Shown here piece by piece: positions 10,357 through 19,724 of a stretch of DNA of 64,000 bases (its first letter is position 1; every line of letters begins with the position of its first letter). Under the pieces are notes generated by a model. The model was not told the DNA's origin. It was given only the letters and a program-made list of their open reading frames with translations, and did not search any database. The DNA is taken from the NCBI RefSeq assembly GCF_031180885.1, contig NZ_JAPSLK010000035.1, positions 1-64,000 of the forward strand, written 5' to 3'. This DNA is from Saccharothrix sp. (GTDB lineage: Bacteria; Actinomycetota; Actinomycetes; Mycobacteriales; Pseudonocardiaceae). The position numbers were made by a program, and so were the translations under genes.

Positions 10357-10369
10357 GCGTCAGCAGCAC

Positions 10370-10406
10370 GACGGCGGCCGGGCACCTGCCCGGCCGCCGT
10401 CTTTCT
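10370..10406 (+). terminator. Rho-independent-like terminator between the two esterase genes
   Basis: GACGGCGGCCGGGCA at 10370-10384 and its exact complement at 10387-10401 form a 15 bp stem with a 2 nt spacer, followed by TTTCTT. Partial read-through into the next esterase is possible because that gene has no obvious separate promoter. Confidence 0.8.
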
Positions 10407-10420
10407 TCGAGGAGCCACTG

Positions 10421-11737
10421 ATGAGACGACTGCTCTCGACCGCGCTGGCCCTGGCCCTGCTGGCGGCCACGCTGATCACGTCCGGCACGGCGTCCGCGGC
10501 GACCCTGACCCGCGTGACGAACTTCGGCACGAACCCCACCAACCTCAACATGTACGTCTACGCGCCCGACACCGTCGCCGCGCAACCCGCCCTGCTCGTC
10601 CTGGTCCACTACTGCGGCGGCTCGGCGAGCGCGATCTTCAACGGCAACGGCCGCGACTTCGCGACCGCGGCGGACCGGTACGGGTACGTCGTGGTGGTCC
10701 CGGAGGCCACCCGCGAGGGCCGCTGCTTCGACGTGTCCACCCAGGCCGGGCTGACCCGCAACGGCGGCAGCGACTCCACCGGCATCATGGCGATGGTCAC
10801 CTGGGCGCGGCAGCGCTACAACGTCGACCCGGCCCGCATCGTGGTCAGCGGCTTCTCCTCCGGGGCCATGATGACCAACGTCCTGGCCGCCCAGTACCCG
10901 GACGTCTTCGCGGCCGGCGCGGCGTTCTCCGGCGTCCCGGCGGGCTGCTTCGCCACCACCAACGGGTCTTTGTGGAACAGCCAGTGCGCCGGCGGCAACA
11001 TCACCCGGACTCCGCAGGAGTGGGGCAACACGGCCCGCAACATGTTCCCCGGCTACACCGGCCGCTACCCGAGGATGCAGTTCTGGCACGGCGACCAGGA
11101 CACCACCCTGGCGTACCGGAACTTCGGCGAGGAGATCAAGCAGTGGACCAACCTCCACGGCTTGAGCCAAACCCCGTCCTTCACCGACCGCCCGCAGTCG
11201 AGCTGGACCCGCACCCGCTACGGCGACACGACCACCAAGGCCACGGTCGAGGGCATCAGCATCACCGGCACCGGCCACACCCTCCCGCAGGCGGGCATGC
11301 TCGCGTACGCGATCTCCTTCCTCGGCTTGGACAACGGCGGTGGCAGCGCACCGGTGGCCGCTCCCTTGCGTTCGGCCAGCGGCAACAAGTGCCTGGACGT
11401 GGCCGGACAATCCACCTCGCCCGGCACGCGGGTCCAGCTCTGGGACTGCCACGGCGGCGCGAACCAGCAGTGGACCGCCACGGCGGCCGGCGAACTCACC
11501 GTCTACACCGGAGACTCCCGCCGCTGCCTCGACGCGGAGGCCGGCGGCACGACCGCGGGCACCCCGGTGATCATCTGGACGTGCCACGGCGGCGCCAACC
11601 AGAAGTGGCGCGTGAACACCGACGGCACGATCACCGGCCAGTCGCTGTGCCTGGAACCCGCCGGCACCGCCAACGGCAGCCAGGTCCGCCTGGCGACCTG
11701 CACCGGCCAGCAGAACCAGCGCTGGACCCGCACCTGA
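10421..11737 (+). CDS. Secreted CE1 acetylxylan-esterase-like PHB-depolymerase-family protein with CBM13
   Basis: A 438-residue protein with a signal peptide ending TASA-AT. The CE1/PHB-depolymerase domain begins LTRVTNFGTNPTNLNMYVY. Its nucleophile elbow is SGFSSGAMM, its acid region HGDQDTTLAYRNF, and its His motif GTGHTLPQAGM. A C-terminal ricin-type domain from about residue 312 repeats GNKCLDVAG, RRCLDAEAG and SLCLEPAG with QQW/QKW/QRW. Relatives deacetylate xylan. It shares about its whole catalytic fold with the CBM2-linked paralogue at 43190-44530. GAGGAG lies just upstream of the ATG. Confidence 0.9.
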   Translation: MRRLLSTALALALLAATLITSGTASAATLTRVTNFGTNPTNLNMYVYAPDTVAAQPALLVLVHYCGGSASAIFNGNGRDFATAADRYGYVVVVPEATREGRCFDVSTQAGLTRNGGSDSTGIMAMVTWARQRYNVDPARIVVSGFSSGAMMTNVLAAQYPDVFAAGAAFSGVPAGCFATTNGSLWNSQCAGGNITRTPQEWGNTARNMFPGYTGRYPRMQFWHGDQDTTLAYRNFGEEIKQWTNLHGLSQTPSFTDRPQSSWTRTRYGDTTTKATVEGISITGTGHTLPQAGMLAYAISFLGLDNGGGSAPVAAPLRSASGNKCLDVAGQSTSPGTRVQLWDCHGGANQQWTATAAGELTVYTGDSRRCLDAEAGGTTAGTPVIIWTCHGGANQKWRVNTDGTITGQSLCLEPAGTANGSQVRLATCTGQQNQRWTRT

Positions 11738-11746
11738 GGTGAAGAC

Positions 11747-11788
11747 GCCGCCGGCGCCGGGGGTGTGGACCCGGCGCCGGCGGCTTTC
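11747..11788. terminator. Bidirectional terminator between convergent genes
   Basis: GCCGCCGGCGCCGGG at 11747-11761 pairs exactly with the segment at 11770-11784, followed by TTTCCC. It lies between the esterase ending at 11737 and the ThuA/PQQ fusion gene ending at 11816 on the other strand. Confidence 0.8.
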
Positions 11789-11815
11789 CCAGTGCTTGAC
11801 TACCTCCAGGGCCCG

Positions 11816-14800
11816 CTACCTGAGGGTCCACCTCTGGTTCGTGCCGCCGTTGCACGACCAGATGATCAGTTGCGTGCCGTCCGCCGAGCTGGCGCCGTAG
11901 GCGTCGAGGCACTTGGTGCCGTTGCGGATGGTGCCGTCGGCCTGCACCGACCAGTTCTGCCCGGGCGCCCCGCTGCACGACCACAGCTGCACCAGCGCGC
12001 CGTCGGTCTGGCTGCTGTTCGCCACGGTCAGGCACTTGCCCAGCGACTGGAAGGTGGACCCGACCTGCGTCCACTTCTGGTTGTCACCGGTGCCGCACGT
12101 CCACAGCTGGACCTTCGTGCCGTCCGTCGTGGCCGAGCCGTTGACGTCGACGCACTTGCTGCCGATGCCGACGATCTGCTTCGCCGTGGTGCCACCGCCG
12201 CCGGACCCGATGCCCGCCCCGACGTAGGTGATGGAGTCGAGGTCGAAGCTGTTGTTGGCCGACGACTTGAACACCACGAACAACTCGACCGTCCCCGAAG
12301 GCCGGGTCACGTTCACCGCGGGCAGGCTCACGTAGTTGTCCCAGCCACCGGTGGAGGTCACCGGCGCGGACGCGATCAGAGTGCCGGTGGGCGAACCCGC
12401 CCGCAGCTCGATCGTGCCGCCACCCGAGGGCGAGGACACCCGGAAGGACACCTGGTCGATCCCGGTGAAGTTGACCGGCTTGAACGAGATCCAGTCGTTG
12501 TTGGAGATGTCGCCCACGCGCCCGCCGGACTCGGCCCCGGACTGGGCCACCACCCGCACGCCCGACGAGCCGTTGTAGTGCTCGGCCTGCTTGCGCTTGG
12601 GTTGCAGCACCACCGACGCGCTGCCGGTCAGCGCCGGCAGTCCGTTGCCGCCGTTGTCGGTGTACTCGGCGGAGCCGATGATGTGCGCGTTGCCGTTCTG
12701 GTGCTCGGCGTCCGCTTCGGCCCGGAACGAGCCCGAGCACCCGGTGATCGGGCTGCCCAGCGGGTGCTTGTGCGAGTCGTGGCCGATGTTGGGCTGGGTG
12801 ACCACCCGTGCGCAGTTGATCGTGCCGTCCTCGGCGTCGGTGACGGACAACGCGTAGGGGATGGTGTCGCCCCACCCGAACATGCCGCCGTCGACCGGTC
12901 CGGTGAACCGCACCGTGGGCGCGGTGTTGCCGGAGGTCACCGTGAGGTTCGCGGTGCCGGTCTTGCCGGTCGGGTCGGTCACGGTCAACTGCACGTTGAA
13001 CGTGCCCGAGGTGGTGTAGGTGTGCGAGGGGTTGGCCTGGGTCGACGTCCCGCCGTCGCCGAAGGTCCAGCGGTAGGTCAGCGCGCCGCCCTCGGGGTCT
13101 CGCGAACCCGCGCTGGAGAACGCCACCGTCAACGGCGTCCCACCTGAGGACGGAGTAGCGGACGCCTGCGCGATCGGGCTGCGTTCACCGGCGTTGTAGT
13201 CGATGCGCCACAGGCCCGCGCCCGGCAGGTGGACGTTGTCGTCCCAGCCCGTGCCCCACGTCAGCAGGTACATCGAGCCGTCCGGGCCGAACTTCATGTC
13301 CATGGGCGAGGCGAAGGACATGTTCGGCAGGAAGCTGTTGATCTTCAGCAGGTTCCCGTTCGAATCGGTGCGGAACTCCCACATCCGGTTGCGCGACCAG
13401 TCGCCCAGGAACGGGACGTTGTCGTAGTAGGCCGGGAACTTCGTGGGTGACGGGTTGTTGGCGTTGTACTGGTAGATCGGGAAGCCCATCGGCCCCTCGC
13501 CGCCGGTCCCCATCTCCGGGAACTTGTTGCCCTCGGTGGCGCTGTTGCCGTACCAGACGTCCGCGGCGCGTGCGGCCGGGAGGGTGGTGAGGCCGGTGTT
13601 GTTGGGCGAGTTGTTGGTCGGTGCCGAGCAGTTGAACTTCGAACCCGACCGGTTCGTGGCGAAGTCGTAGTCGTTGTAGGGGGTGTTGTTGCCGACGCAG
13701 TACGGCCAGCCGTAGTTGCCCGGCGACTTCACGATGTTCCACTCCACCAGGCCACCCGGTCCGCGGTTGGCGTTGTCCGCGCCCGCGTCCGGACCGTAGT
13801 CGGCCACGTACAGCACGCCGGTCGTCGGGTGCACGCTGAACCGGAACGGGTTGCGGAAGCCCATGGCGTAGATCTCGGGCCGCGTGCGCGCCGTGCCGGG
13901 GGCGAACAGGTTGCCCGACGGGACGGTGTAGGTGCCGTCCGCTTCGGGGTGGATGCGCAGGACCTTGCCGCGCAGGTCGTTGGTGTTGGCGGCGGTGCCC
14001 TGGGCGTCCCACCACTTGCGGCCGGCGCGCTCGTCGATCGGCGAGTAGCCGTCGGAGGCGAACGGGTTGATGTCGTCGCCGACGCCGATGTAGAGGTTCT
14101 TGCCGGGGCCGAACGCGAGGTAGCCGCCGGTGTGGCCGGGTTCGTTCTCGCGCCAGGCGGGGATGGTGAGCAGGACCTTCTCGGTGGACCGGTCGAGGGT
14201 GTCGCCGTTCATGGTGAACCGGGACACCCGGGCGATCTGCTCGCTGGTGTCACCGGGGGAGTAGTTGAGGTAGACCCACCGGTTGGTGGCGAAGTCCGGG
14301 TCCAGGGCCAGGCCGGTGAGGCCGTCCTCGGAGTTCTGGCCGCTGCCGTAGACGTTGAAGGTCGCGGCGGTCACCGTGGTGCGGGTGTTCGGCTTGAAGA
14401 TCTTGAGCTTGCCGCCGTACTCGGTGAAGAACACCCGGCCGTCCGGGGCCACGTCCACCGCGCCGGGCGCGATCGTGGTCTCGTCCAGCGCGACCTTCTC
14501 GAAGCTGCCCCACACGGTCGGCCCGCAGTCCGCCGGCACGTGCCCGCCCGCCGACTCCACGCCGCCCGCGACGTGGGCCTTGAACAGCGGTTCGGAGTAG
14601 GCCGAGGCCTGGTGGCCCATCGCGGTGGCCCAGAGCCTTCCGCCCTCGAAGTTGCGGCACCAGGAGATCGGGTGGTCGAAGCCCATCGCGTTCGAGCCGG
14701 GGTTGTAGGTGGTCTCGTCGGCCGTGACCAGGACGTGGGCGTTGCCCCGGACGTTGCGGTCGAAGTTGTACCACTCCTCGGTGCGCACCCACCGGTCCGG

Positions 14801-15319
14801 CAGACCCGCGCCGGAGGGGTGCTTCTTGTCCGCGACCTTGGCGGTGCCCTGGACGATCGCCGAGTGCTGGGTCATGGTCATGCCGAGGAACTGGTCCCAC
14901 CACGGGAACTGCGCCTCGATGTTCATGTCCGTGGCGTTGTGGATCGCCACCACACCACCGCCGTTGCGCACGAAGGTCTGCATGGCGGAGCGTTGGGCGT
15001 CGGTGTCCCAGACCATGCCGGAGGTCTGGAGCATGACGATGACGTCGTAGGTGGCCAGGTTGGCGTTGTTGAAGACCGAGGAGTCCTCGCTCTTGGTCAT
15101 CTCCCACTGGCGCTCGGCGGCGAGCTGCTCGAACATCGCGATGCCGGCGGGGATGGAGTCGTGGCGGTACGCCCCGGCTGCGGTCTTGCTGAACAACAGG
15201 ACGTGCAGGCCCTCCGGATGTGCCGAGGCCACCGGAGCCGTCAGTCCCAACACCAGCGCTGCGGCCCCGATGAGCGAGGCCGCGCGCCGCAATCTGTGTC
15301 GCACCACTTTGGGGCGCAT
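11816..15319 (-). CDS. Secreted fusion: ThuA domain, PQQ glucose/sorbosone dehydrogenase, PKD, CBM6-like, CBM13
   Basis: A 1167-residue secreted multidomain protein. In order: signal peptide (ending VASA-HP); ThuA-like domain, about residues 35-255 (LHVLLFSKTAAGAYRHDSI, GGVVAIHNATD, DHPISWCRNFEGGRLWATAMGH); PQQ-type glucose/sorbosone dehydrogenase propeller, about 265-700 ([51 protein letters not shown]); PKD domain, about 715-795; carbohydrate-binding jelly roll, about 885-1020 (QAEHYNGSSGV); and C-terminal ricin domain. The start at 15319 is chosen over an upstream ATG because it opens a clean signal peptide, MRPKVVRHRLRRAASLIGAA. It probably oxidises oligosaccharides at the cell surface. 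The same parts occur as two separate genes at 36850-41381. It lies 99 nt downstream of the GH54 gene and is likely co-transcribed. Confidence 0.88.
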   Translation of the reverse strand: MRPKVVRHRLRRAASLIGAAALVLGLTAPVASAHPEGLHVLLFSKTAAGAYRHDSIPAGIAMFEQLAAERQWEMTKSEDSSVFNNANLATYDVIVMLQTSGMVWDTDAQRSAMQTFVRNGGGVVAIHNATDMNIEAQFPWWDQFLGMTMTQHSAIVQGTAKVADKKHPSGAGLPDRWVRTEEWYNFDRNVRGNAHVLVTADETTYNPGSNAMGFDHPISWCRNFEGGRLWATAMGHQASAYSEPLFKAHVAGGVESAGGHVPADCGPTVWGSFEKVALDETTIAPGAVDVAPDGRVFFTEYGGKLKIFKPNTRTTVTAATFNVYGSGQNSEDGLTGLALDPDFATNRWVYLNYSPGDTSEQIARVSRFTMNGDTLDRSTEKVLLTIPAWRENEPGHTGGYLAFGPGKNLYIGVGDDINPFASDGYSPIDERAGRKWWDAQGTAANTNDLRGKVLRIHPEADGTYTVPSGNLFAPGTARTRPEIYAMGFRNPFRFSVHPTTGVLYVADYGPDAGADNANRGPGGLVEWNIVKSPGNYGWPYCVGNNTPYNDYDFATNRSGSKFNCSAPTNNSPNNTGLTTLPAARAADVWYGNSATEGNKFPEMGTGGEGPMGFPIYQYNANNPSPTKFPAYYDNVPFLGDWSRNRMWEFRTDSNGNLLKINSFLPNMSFASPMDMKFGPDGSMYLLTWGTGWDDNVHLPGAGLWRIDYNAGERSPIAQASATPSSGGTPLTVAFSSAGSRDPEGGALTYRWTFGDGGTSTQANPSHTYTTSGTFNVQLTVTDPTGKTGTANLTVTSGNTAPTVRFTGPVDGGMFGWGDTIPYALSVTDAEDGTINCARVVTQPNIGHDSHKHPLGSPITGCSGSFRAEADAEHQNGNAHIIGSAEYTDNGGNGLPALTGSASVVLQPKRKQAEHYNGSSGVRVVAQSGAESGGRVGDISNNDWISFKPVNFTGIDQVSFRVSSPSGGGTIELRAGSPTGTLIASAPVTSTGGWDNYVSLPAVNVTRPSGTVELFVVFKSSANNSFDLDSITYVGAGIGSGGGGTTAKQIVGIGSKCVDVNGSATTDGTKVQLWTCGTGDNQKWTQVGSTFQSLGKCLTVANSSQTDGALVQLWSCSGAPGQNWSVQADGTIRNGTKCLDAYGASSADGTQLIIWSCNGGTNQRWTLR

Positions 15320-15418
15320 CACCACTCCCTTCACAGGCTCCCCACGCTGGAAGCCCACATCTCCCCGGCGCGGCCCGCGACCGCCGCGCCGGTCAAGCCC
15401 CCGATCGCCGCGCGGCGC

Positions 15419-16939
15419 TCAGCTCACGCTCCAGCGCTGGTTGGCGCCGCCGTGGCAGGTCCACAGGTGCACCGCCGCGCCGTTGGCGGTCGACGCGTTG
15501 GCCACGTCCAGGCACAGCCCCGACTGGACGCCGCGGATCGTGCCGTCCGCGTTGACGGTCCAGCGCTGGTTGGCCTGCCCGTTGCACGACCACGTCACCA
15601 CCCGGGTCCCGGCGGACGTGCCCGCGCCGTAGGCGTCCAGGCACCGCAGGGTCCCGCCGCTGAACACGGTCAGCTCGCCCGACGCCGTCCGCGCCCACGT
15701 CTGGCCCGGCGTGCCCTGGCAGTCCCAGATCTGCACCGCGGCCCCGAGCGCCGTGCTGCCGCCCGCCACGTCCAGGCACTTGCCGGCGCCCACCGCGCGC
15801 ACCGCCCCACCCGGAGCCGGAGCCTCGGGGGCGTAGCCGGCCGCCACGATGTTGGCCTGCACGGCGTTCTCGGTGGCGTCGGACGGGTAACCCGCGACCA
15901 TCGCGCCCTCGTAGAACGTGCCCGCGCTGAGGTTCGCGCCGCCGCCGGGCTTGCAGCAGTCGCCGCCGCTGCCCAGGATGATCGCGCCCTGCTTCTTCAT
16001 CGGGCTGTAGCCGTTGGGCAGCGCGCCGTCCCACAGCGTGGTCAGGGTGCCGGCCTGGGCGTCGCTGCCCTTGAGCGCGAACCGCGTGGTCCCGTTGTTC
16101 TTCAGCATGGCCGTGACGAACCTGTTCGGGAACGCGCGCTGGTTGGGGTTCCACTGCTGGCTGCCGCCCGGGAACAGGCCCCACTCGAGGTCGGCCTGCA
16201 CCCACGGGCCGGTGCCCTGGCACCCGCCGAACCAGCACTGCGTGCTGAAGTTGATCGCGTCCATCGCCCCGGCGGCGTCGGCGGACCGGGTCGTCTCGCT
16301 GTTGCCGTAGTCGAAGCAGCAGCCGCTGTTGACGTGCGTGCCGCTGGTCACCATGTACATGCCCTCGGGCTGCGCGCCGGTCGGGACGCCGGTCAGGTGG
16401 CCGTCGCGCCAGTAGCTGTTGCCGGGGTTGATGTAGAGCGACCACGCCTTGTTGCCGCCGACCTTCAGCGACTCGCTGGTCGCGATCGCCGGGCGGCTCT
16501 GGCTGGAGCCGGGCACGACGGTGGAACCCTGGTACCACAGGTCGTTGCCCCGGCCGGACTGGTCGTAGACCACGGTGATCACGCACGTGGTCGCGGCGCA
16601 GAAGGTGTCCTGGAGCGAGGCGTCGGCGGTGCCGCCGGCGGTCAGGACGGTGACGTCGCGGGTGGTGTTGTCCGACGAACGCCGGACTTGGTACAGCTTC
16701 CCGGCGTACGACCCGTATAACGCCCGGGTCGTGCTGTGCGCGGCGATGCACGGTGTGCCGCCGGCGGCGTAGATGTCGCACGGCCCGGTGGTGGCGGCGG
16801 AGACCGGTGCGGTCCACGTCGTCGCGTCGAACGACAGGGCGGCGGCGCACAGCACGGCGACGGCGAACACCGCGCGCAACCGGGCCACCGCATGTGAACG
16901 CCAACGTCGAGGTGCAATGGGAACGGGTGAAGGCTGCAT
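15419..16939 (-). CDS. Secreted GH54-like alpha-L-arabinofuranosidase B with CBM13
   Basis: A 506-residue protein with a signal peptide (MQPSPVPIAPRRWRSHAVAR to about VSA-AT). The catalytic domain matches the arabinofuranosidase-B (GH54) family: GPCDIYAAGGTPCIAAHSTTRALYG at the start, VYDQSGRGNDL, HVNSGCCFDYGNSETT, LEWGLFPGG, and GGDCCKPGGGANLSAGTFYEGAM with vicinal cysteines. It releases terminal arabinose from arabinoxylan or arabinan. A ricin domain (from about residue 383, GKCLDVAGG) replaces the fungal CBM42. The start at 16939 is preferred over far-upstream in-frame starts because it opens the signal peptide. TCGAACCGGTTCGA lies 41 nt upstream. The ThuA/PQQ gene follows in the same direction. 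Confidence 0.88.
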   Translation of the reverse strand: MQPSPVPIAPRRWRSHAVARLRAVFAVAVLCAAALSFDATTWTAPVSAATTGPCDIYAAGGTPCIAAHSTTRALYGSYAGKLYQVRRSSDNTTRDVTVLTAGGTADASLQDTFCAATTCVITVVYDQSGRGNDLWYQGSTVVPGSSQSRPAIATSESLKVGGNKAWSLYINPGNSYWRDGHLTGVPTGAQPEGMYMVTSGTHVNSGCCFDYGNSETTRSADAAGAMDAINFSTQCWFGGCQGTGPWVQADLEWGLFPGGSQQWNPNQRAFPNRFVTAMLKNNGTTRFALKGSDAQAGTLTTLWDGALPNGYSPMKKQGAIILGSGGDCCKPGGGANLSAGTFYEGAMVAGYPSDATENAVQANIVAAGYAPEAPAPGGAVRAVGAGKCLDVAGGSTALGAAVQIWDCQGTPGQTWARTASGELTVFSGGTLRCLDAYGAGTSAGTRVVTWSCNGQANQRWTVNADGTIRGVQSGLCLDVANASTANGAAVHLWTCHGGANQRWSVS

Positions 16940-16979
16940 CGCGCGACTCCCTCGTGTCCGACCGCAGTGTTGCGCAACA

Positions 16980-16993
16980 TCGAACCGGTTCGA
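16980..16993. promoter_or_regulatory. LacI-type operator TCGAACCGGTTCGA before GH54
   Basis: A perfect 14 bp palindrome upstream of the GH54 start, identical to the sites at 8956 and 31802. It is a probable target of LacI 31937-32947. Confidence 0.75.
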
Positions 16994-17121
16994 CCGCCTT
17001 CGGACGCTACGCGTCAATACATCAGCGATGCAACGAATTGGGAGAGCGAATCGCTTCACTGGCGAAAACTCGCCATTCGCTGTCACCGCGCCTGGCTCCG
17101 CGCTAGTCTCGCGTGCCTGTG

Positions 17122-17150
17122 TGTTAGCGCTCACACTGGGAGCGCTGCCA
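17122..17150. promoter_or_regulatory. Tandem operators TGTTAGCGCTCACA and TGGGAGCGCTGCCA before the ribose-type importer
   Basis: TGTTAGCGCTCACA (17122-17135) and TGGGAGCGCTGCCA (17137-17150) sit 35-63 bp before the ATPase start. The second differs by one base from the TGGGAGCGCTCCCA CebR box of actinomycete cellulase genes. The first recurs near 51157 and, in variant form, at 63815. Confidence 0.7.
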
Positions 17151-17184
17151 CAACCCCGCCGATGAACCACCGGGAGTGCCGCCG

Positions 17185-18696
17185 ATGACGTCCAGCCCGC
17201 CGCCCCTGCTGTCCGTCCGCGGCCTGGTCAAGCGGTTCCCCGGCGTCACCGCCCTGGCCGGCGTGGACTTCGACGTGCGCGCGGGCGAGGTGCACTGCCT
17301 CCTGGGCCAGAACGGCGCGGGCAAGTCCACGCTGATCAAGGTGCTCTCCGGGGCGCACCGCCCGGACGAGGGCGAGATCCGCAGCAACGGCGAGGTCGTC
17401 TCGTTCGCCAACCCGACCGCCGCGATGCGCGCCGGCGTGGCCACCCTCTACCAGGAACTGGACCTCGTGCCCGGACTCTCGGTGGCGGACAACGTCTTCC
17501 TGGGCCACGAGCTGTCCGCCGGCGGGTTCACCCGCCGCGCCGAGACCCGCCGCCGCACCCGCGCCCTGCTGGAGCGGTTGGGCCACTCGGACATCCCGCC
17601 CGACCGCGACGTGGGCCGGTTGACCGCCGCGCAGCAGCAGGTGGTCAGCATGGCCCGCGCCCTGTCCCGGGACGCCCGCCTGCTGATCATGGACGAACCC
17701 TCGGCCGTGCTCGACCAGGACGAGGTCCGCACGCTGTTCCGGGTCATCCGCGAGCTGACCGCCCAAGGCGTCGCCGTCATCCACATCTCCCACCGGCTGG
17801 AGGAGATCCGCGAGATCGGCGACCGCGTCACCGTGCTCAAGGACGGCCGCACGGTCGCCGCGGGCCTGGACGTCTCCGCCGTGAGCACCGCGGAGCTGAT
17901 CAAGCTGATGACCGGCCGCGAGGCCCGCAACGTCTACCCGCCGCGCCGCCCGGTCCCGCCGGACGCCGCCGAGGCGCTGGTGGTGCGCGGCCTTGCGGTC
18001 GGCCGCCGCGCCGGGGTGGACTTCACCGTCCGCGCGGGCGAGGTGGTCGGACTCGCCGGCCTGGTCGGCGCGGGCCGTTCGGAGATCCTGGAAGCCGTTT
18101 ACGGCGCCCGGAAACCCACCGAGGGCGAGGTCGTGGTCGACGGCCGGCGGCTCAAGCCCGGCAACGTCGGCGCGGCCGTGCGGGCCGGTGTCGGCCTGTG
18201 CCCGGAGGAGCGCAAGAGCCAGGGCCTGCTGCTGGATCAGGCCGTCTACCGCAACATCACCGTCTCCTCGCTGCCGCTGTTCGCCCGCATGGGTTTCCTC
18301 GACGAGAACGCCGAACGCACCCGCTCGGCCGACCTGACCGCCTCGCTGGACGTCCGACCGTCCGATGTGGACCGGATCGTGCGCACGCTGTCCGGCGGCA
18401 ACCAGCAGAAGGTCGTGCTCGCCCGCTGGCTGCTGCGCGGCTGCCGGGTGCTGCTGCTGGACGAGCCGACCCGGGGCGTGGACGTCGGGGCGCGCGGCGA
18501 GATCTACCGGCTGGTGCGCGACCTGGCCGACCGGGGTGTCGCCGTGGTGGTCGTGTCCAGCGACATCGACGAGGTCCTGGGCCTGGCCGATCGCGTGCTC
18601 GTGGTGCGCGAAGGCCGTGTCGTGCACGAGGGACCGGCCGACGAGATCGACGAAGCCCGGGTCCTCGACCTGGTCATGGAGGGAACCGCCGCATGA
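17185..18696 (+). CDS. Sugar ABC importer ATPase, RbsA/XylG type (two ATP-binding domains)
   Basis: A 503-residue double-domain ATPase of the CUT2 (ribose/xylose/inositol) class. Domain 1 has Walker A GQNGAGKST and Walker B LLIMDEPSAVLD. Its signature is degenerate (LTAAQQQ instead of LSGGQQQ). Domain 2 has the expected degenerate Walker A GLVGAGRSEI, signature LSGGNQQK and Walker B LLLDEPTRGVD. The ATG at 17185 is favoured over GTG at 17176, because GGGAG then lies 8 nt upstream. It is the first gene of an importer plus sugar-modifying operon through 24088. Confidence 0.92.
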   Translation: MTSSPPPLLSVRGLVKRFPGVTALAGVDFDVRAGEVHCLLGQNGAGKSTLIKVLSGAHRPDEGEIRSNGEVVSFANPTAAMRAGVATLYQELDLVPGLSVADNVFLGHELSAGGFTRRAETRRRTRALLERLGHSDIPPDRDVGRLTAAQQQVVSMARALSRDARLLIMDEPSAVLDQDEVRTLFRVIRELTAQGVAVIHISHRLEEIREIGDRVTVLKDGRTVAAGLDVSAVSTAELIKLMTGREARNVYPPRRPVPPDAAEALVVRGLAVGRRAGVDFTVRAGEVVGLAGLVGAGRSEILEAVYGARKPTEGEVVVDGRRLKPGNVGAAVRAGVGLCPEERKSQGLLLDQAVYRNITVSSLPLFARMGFLDENAERTRSADLTASLDVRPSDVDRIVRTLSGGNQQKVVLARWLLRGCRVLLLDEPTRGVDVGARGEIYRLVRDLADRGVAVVVVSSDIDEVLGLADRVLVVREGRVVHEGPADEIDEARVLDLVMEGTAA

Positions 18697-19697
18697 GCGA
18701 AGACACCGCCACCCGCGCCGCGCCGCGCACCAACGGCACGTCGTTCCTGGCCTCCGCGCCCGGCCGCAACACCGGCCTGGTGGTGGCCCTGGTGCTGCTG
18801 TGCCTGGTGGGCGTGGTGACGGCGGGGGACCGGTTCGCCGACCTGGACAACGTCCTGACGATCCTGCGCCTGGCGTCGGTGATCGGCGTGGTCAGCGTCG
18901 GCATGACGTTCGTGATCACCGGCGGCGGCATCGACCTGTCCGTCGGCGCGATCGTCGCGCTGGCCTCGGTGTGGGCGACCACCCTGGCCACGCAGAGCAT
19001 GGCGACCAACACGCACTGGCTGATCATGGTGTTCACGGCGCTGGCCGTGGGCGCCGGGTGCGGCGTGATCAACGGGGCCCTCATCGCCTACGGGCGGATC
19101 GTGGCGTTCATCGCGACCCTGGCGATGCTCGCCGCCGCCCGCGGGCTCGCCGAGATCATCTCCAACCGCCGCACGCAGATCGTGAACGTCCAGGGGTTCA
19201 CCGCGTTCTTCGACGCCTCCGTGCTCGGCGTGCCCGTGCTGGTGGTGGTGTTCGCCCTGGTCGCCGCCAGCGGCTGGGTGCTGCTCAACCGCACCACGTT
19301 CGGCCGCCGGACCTTCGCCGTGGGCGGCAACCCCGAGGCGGCGCGGCTGGCCGGCATCGACGTGCGGCGGCACACCGTCATGCTCTACACCCTGCTCGGC
19401 GTGTGCTGCGGCATCGCGGCGGTCATGCTCGTCGCCCGCACCACCACCGGCAGCTCCACGCACGGCCTGCTCTACGAACTCGACGCCATCGCGGCCGTGG
19501 TCATCGGCGGCACCCTGCTGTCCGGCGGTCGCGGCACCATCGCGGGCACCGTGTTCGGCGTCCTGATCTTCACCACGCTGTCGAACGTGTTCACCCTCAA
19601 CAACCTGTCCATCTCCGCCCAGGCCGTCGCGAAGGGCGCGATCATCGTGGTCGCCGTGCTCCTCCAGCAGCGGCTGGCCCGCAGAAGCACCGCCTGA
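18693..19697 (+). CDS. Sugar ABC importer permease, RbsC type
   Basis: A 334-residue CUT2-class permease, coupled to the ATPase by an ATGA overlap. The polar N-terminal 25 residues are followed by eight to ten hydrophobic segments. Family hallmarks are TGGGIDLSVGAIVALASV (the conserved GGIDLSVG motif) and GGTLLSGGRGTIAGTVFGV. It transports a monosaccharide or polyol with the ATPase upstream and the lipoprotein downstream. Confidence 0.93.
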   Translation: MSEDTATRAAPRTNGTSFLASAPGRNTGLVVALVLLCLVGVVTAGDRFADLDNVLTILRLASVIGVVSVGMTFVITGGGIDLSVGAIVALASVWATTLATQSMATNTHWLIMVFTALAVGAGCGVINGALIAYGRIVAFIATLAMLAAARGLAEIISNRRTQIVNVQGFTAFFDASVLGVPVLVVVFALVAASGWVLLNRTTFGRRTFAVGGNPEAARLAGIDVRRHTVMLYTLLGVCCGIAAVMLVARTTTGSSTHGLLYELDAIAAVVIGGTLLSGGRGTIAGTVFGVLIFTTLSNVFTLNNLSISAQAVAKGAIIVVAVLLQQRLARRSTA

Positions 19698-19724
19698 CCA
19701 CCGCCGCACACAGGAGCGAAAACC

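Noticed and set aside
13829-16720. Long plus-strand open frame opposite the ThuA/PQQ and GH54 genes
   Set aside because: It spans two real genes and their gap with low-complexity composition, and has no ribosome site.
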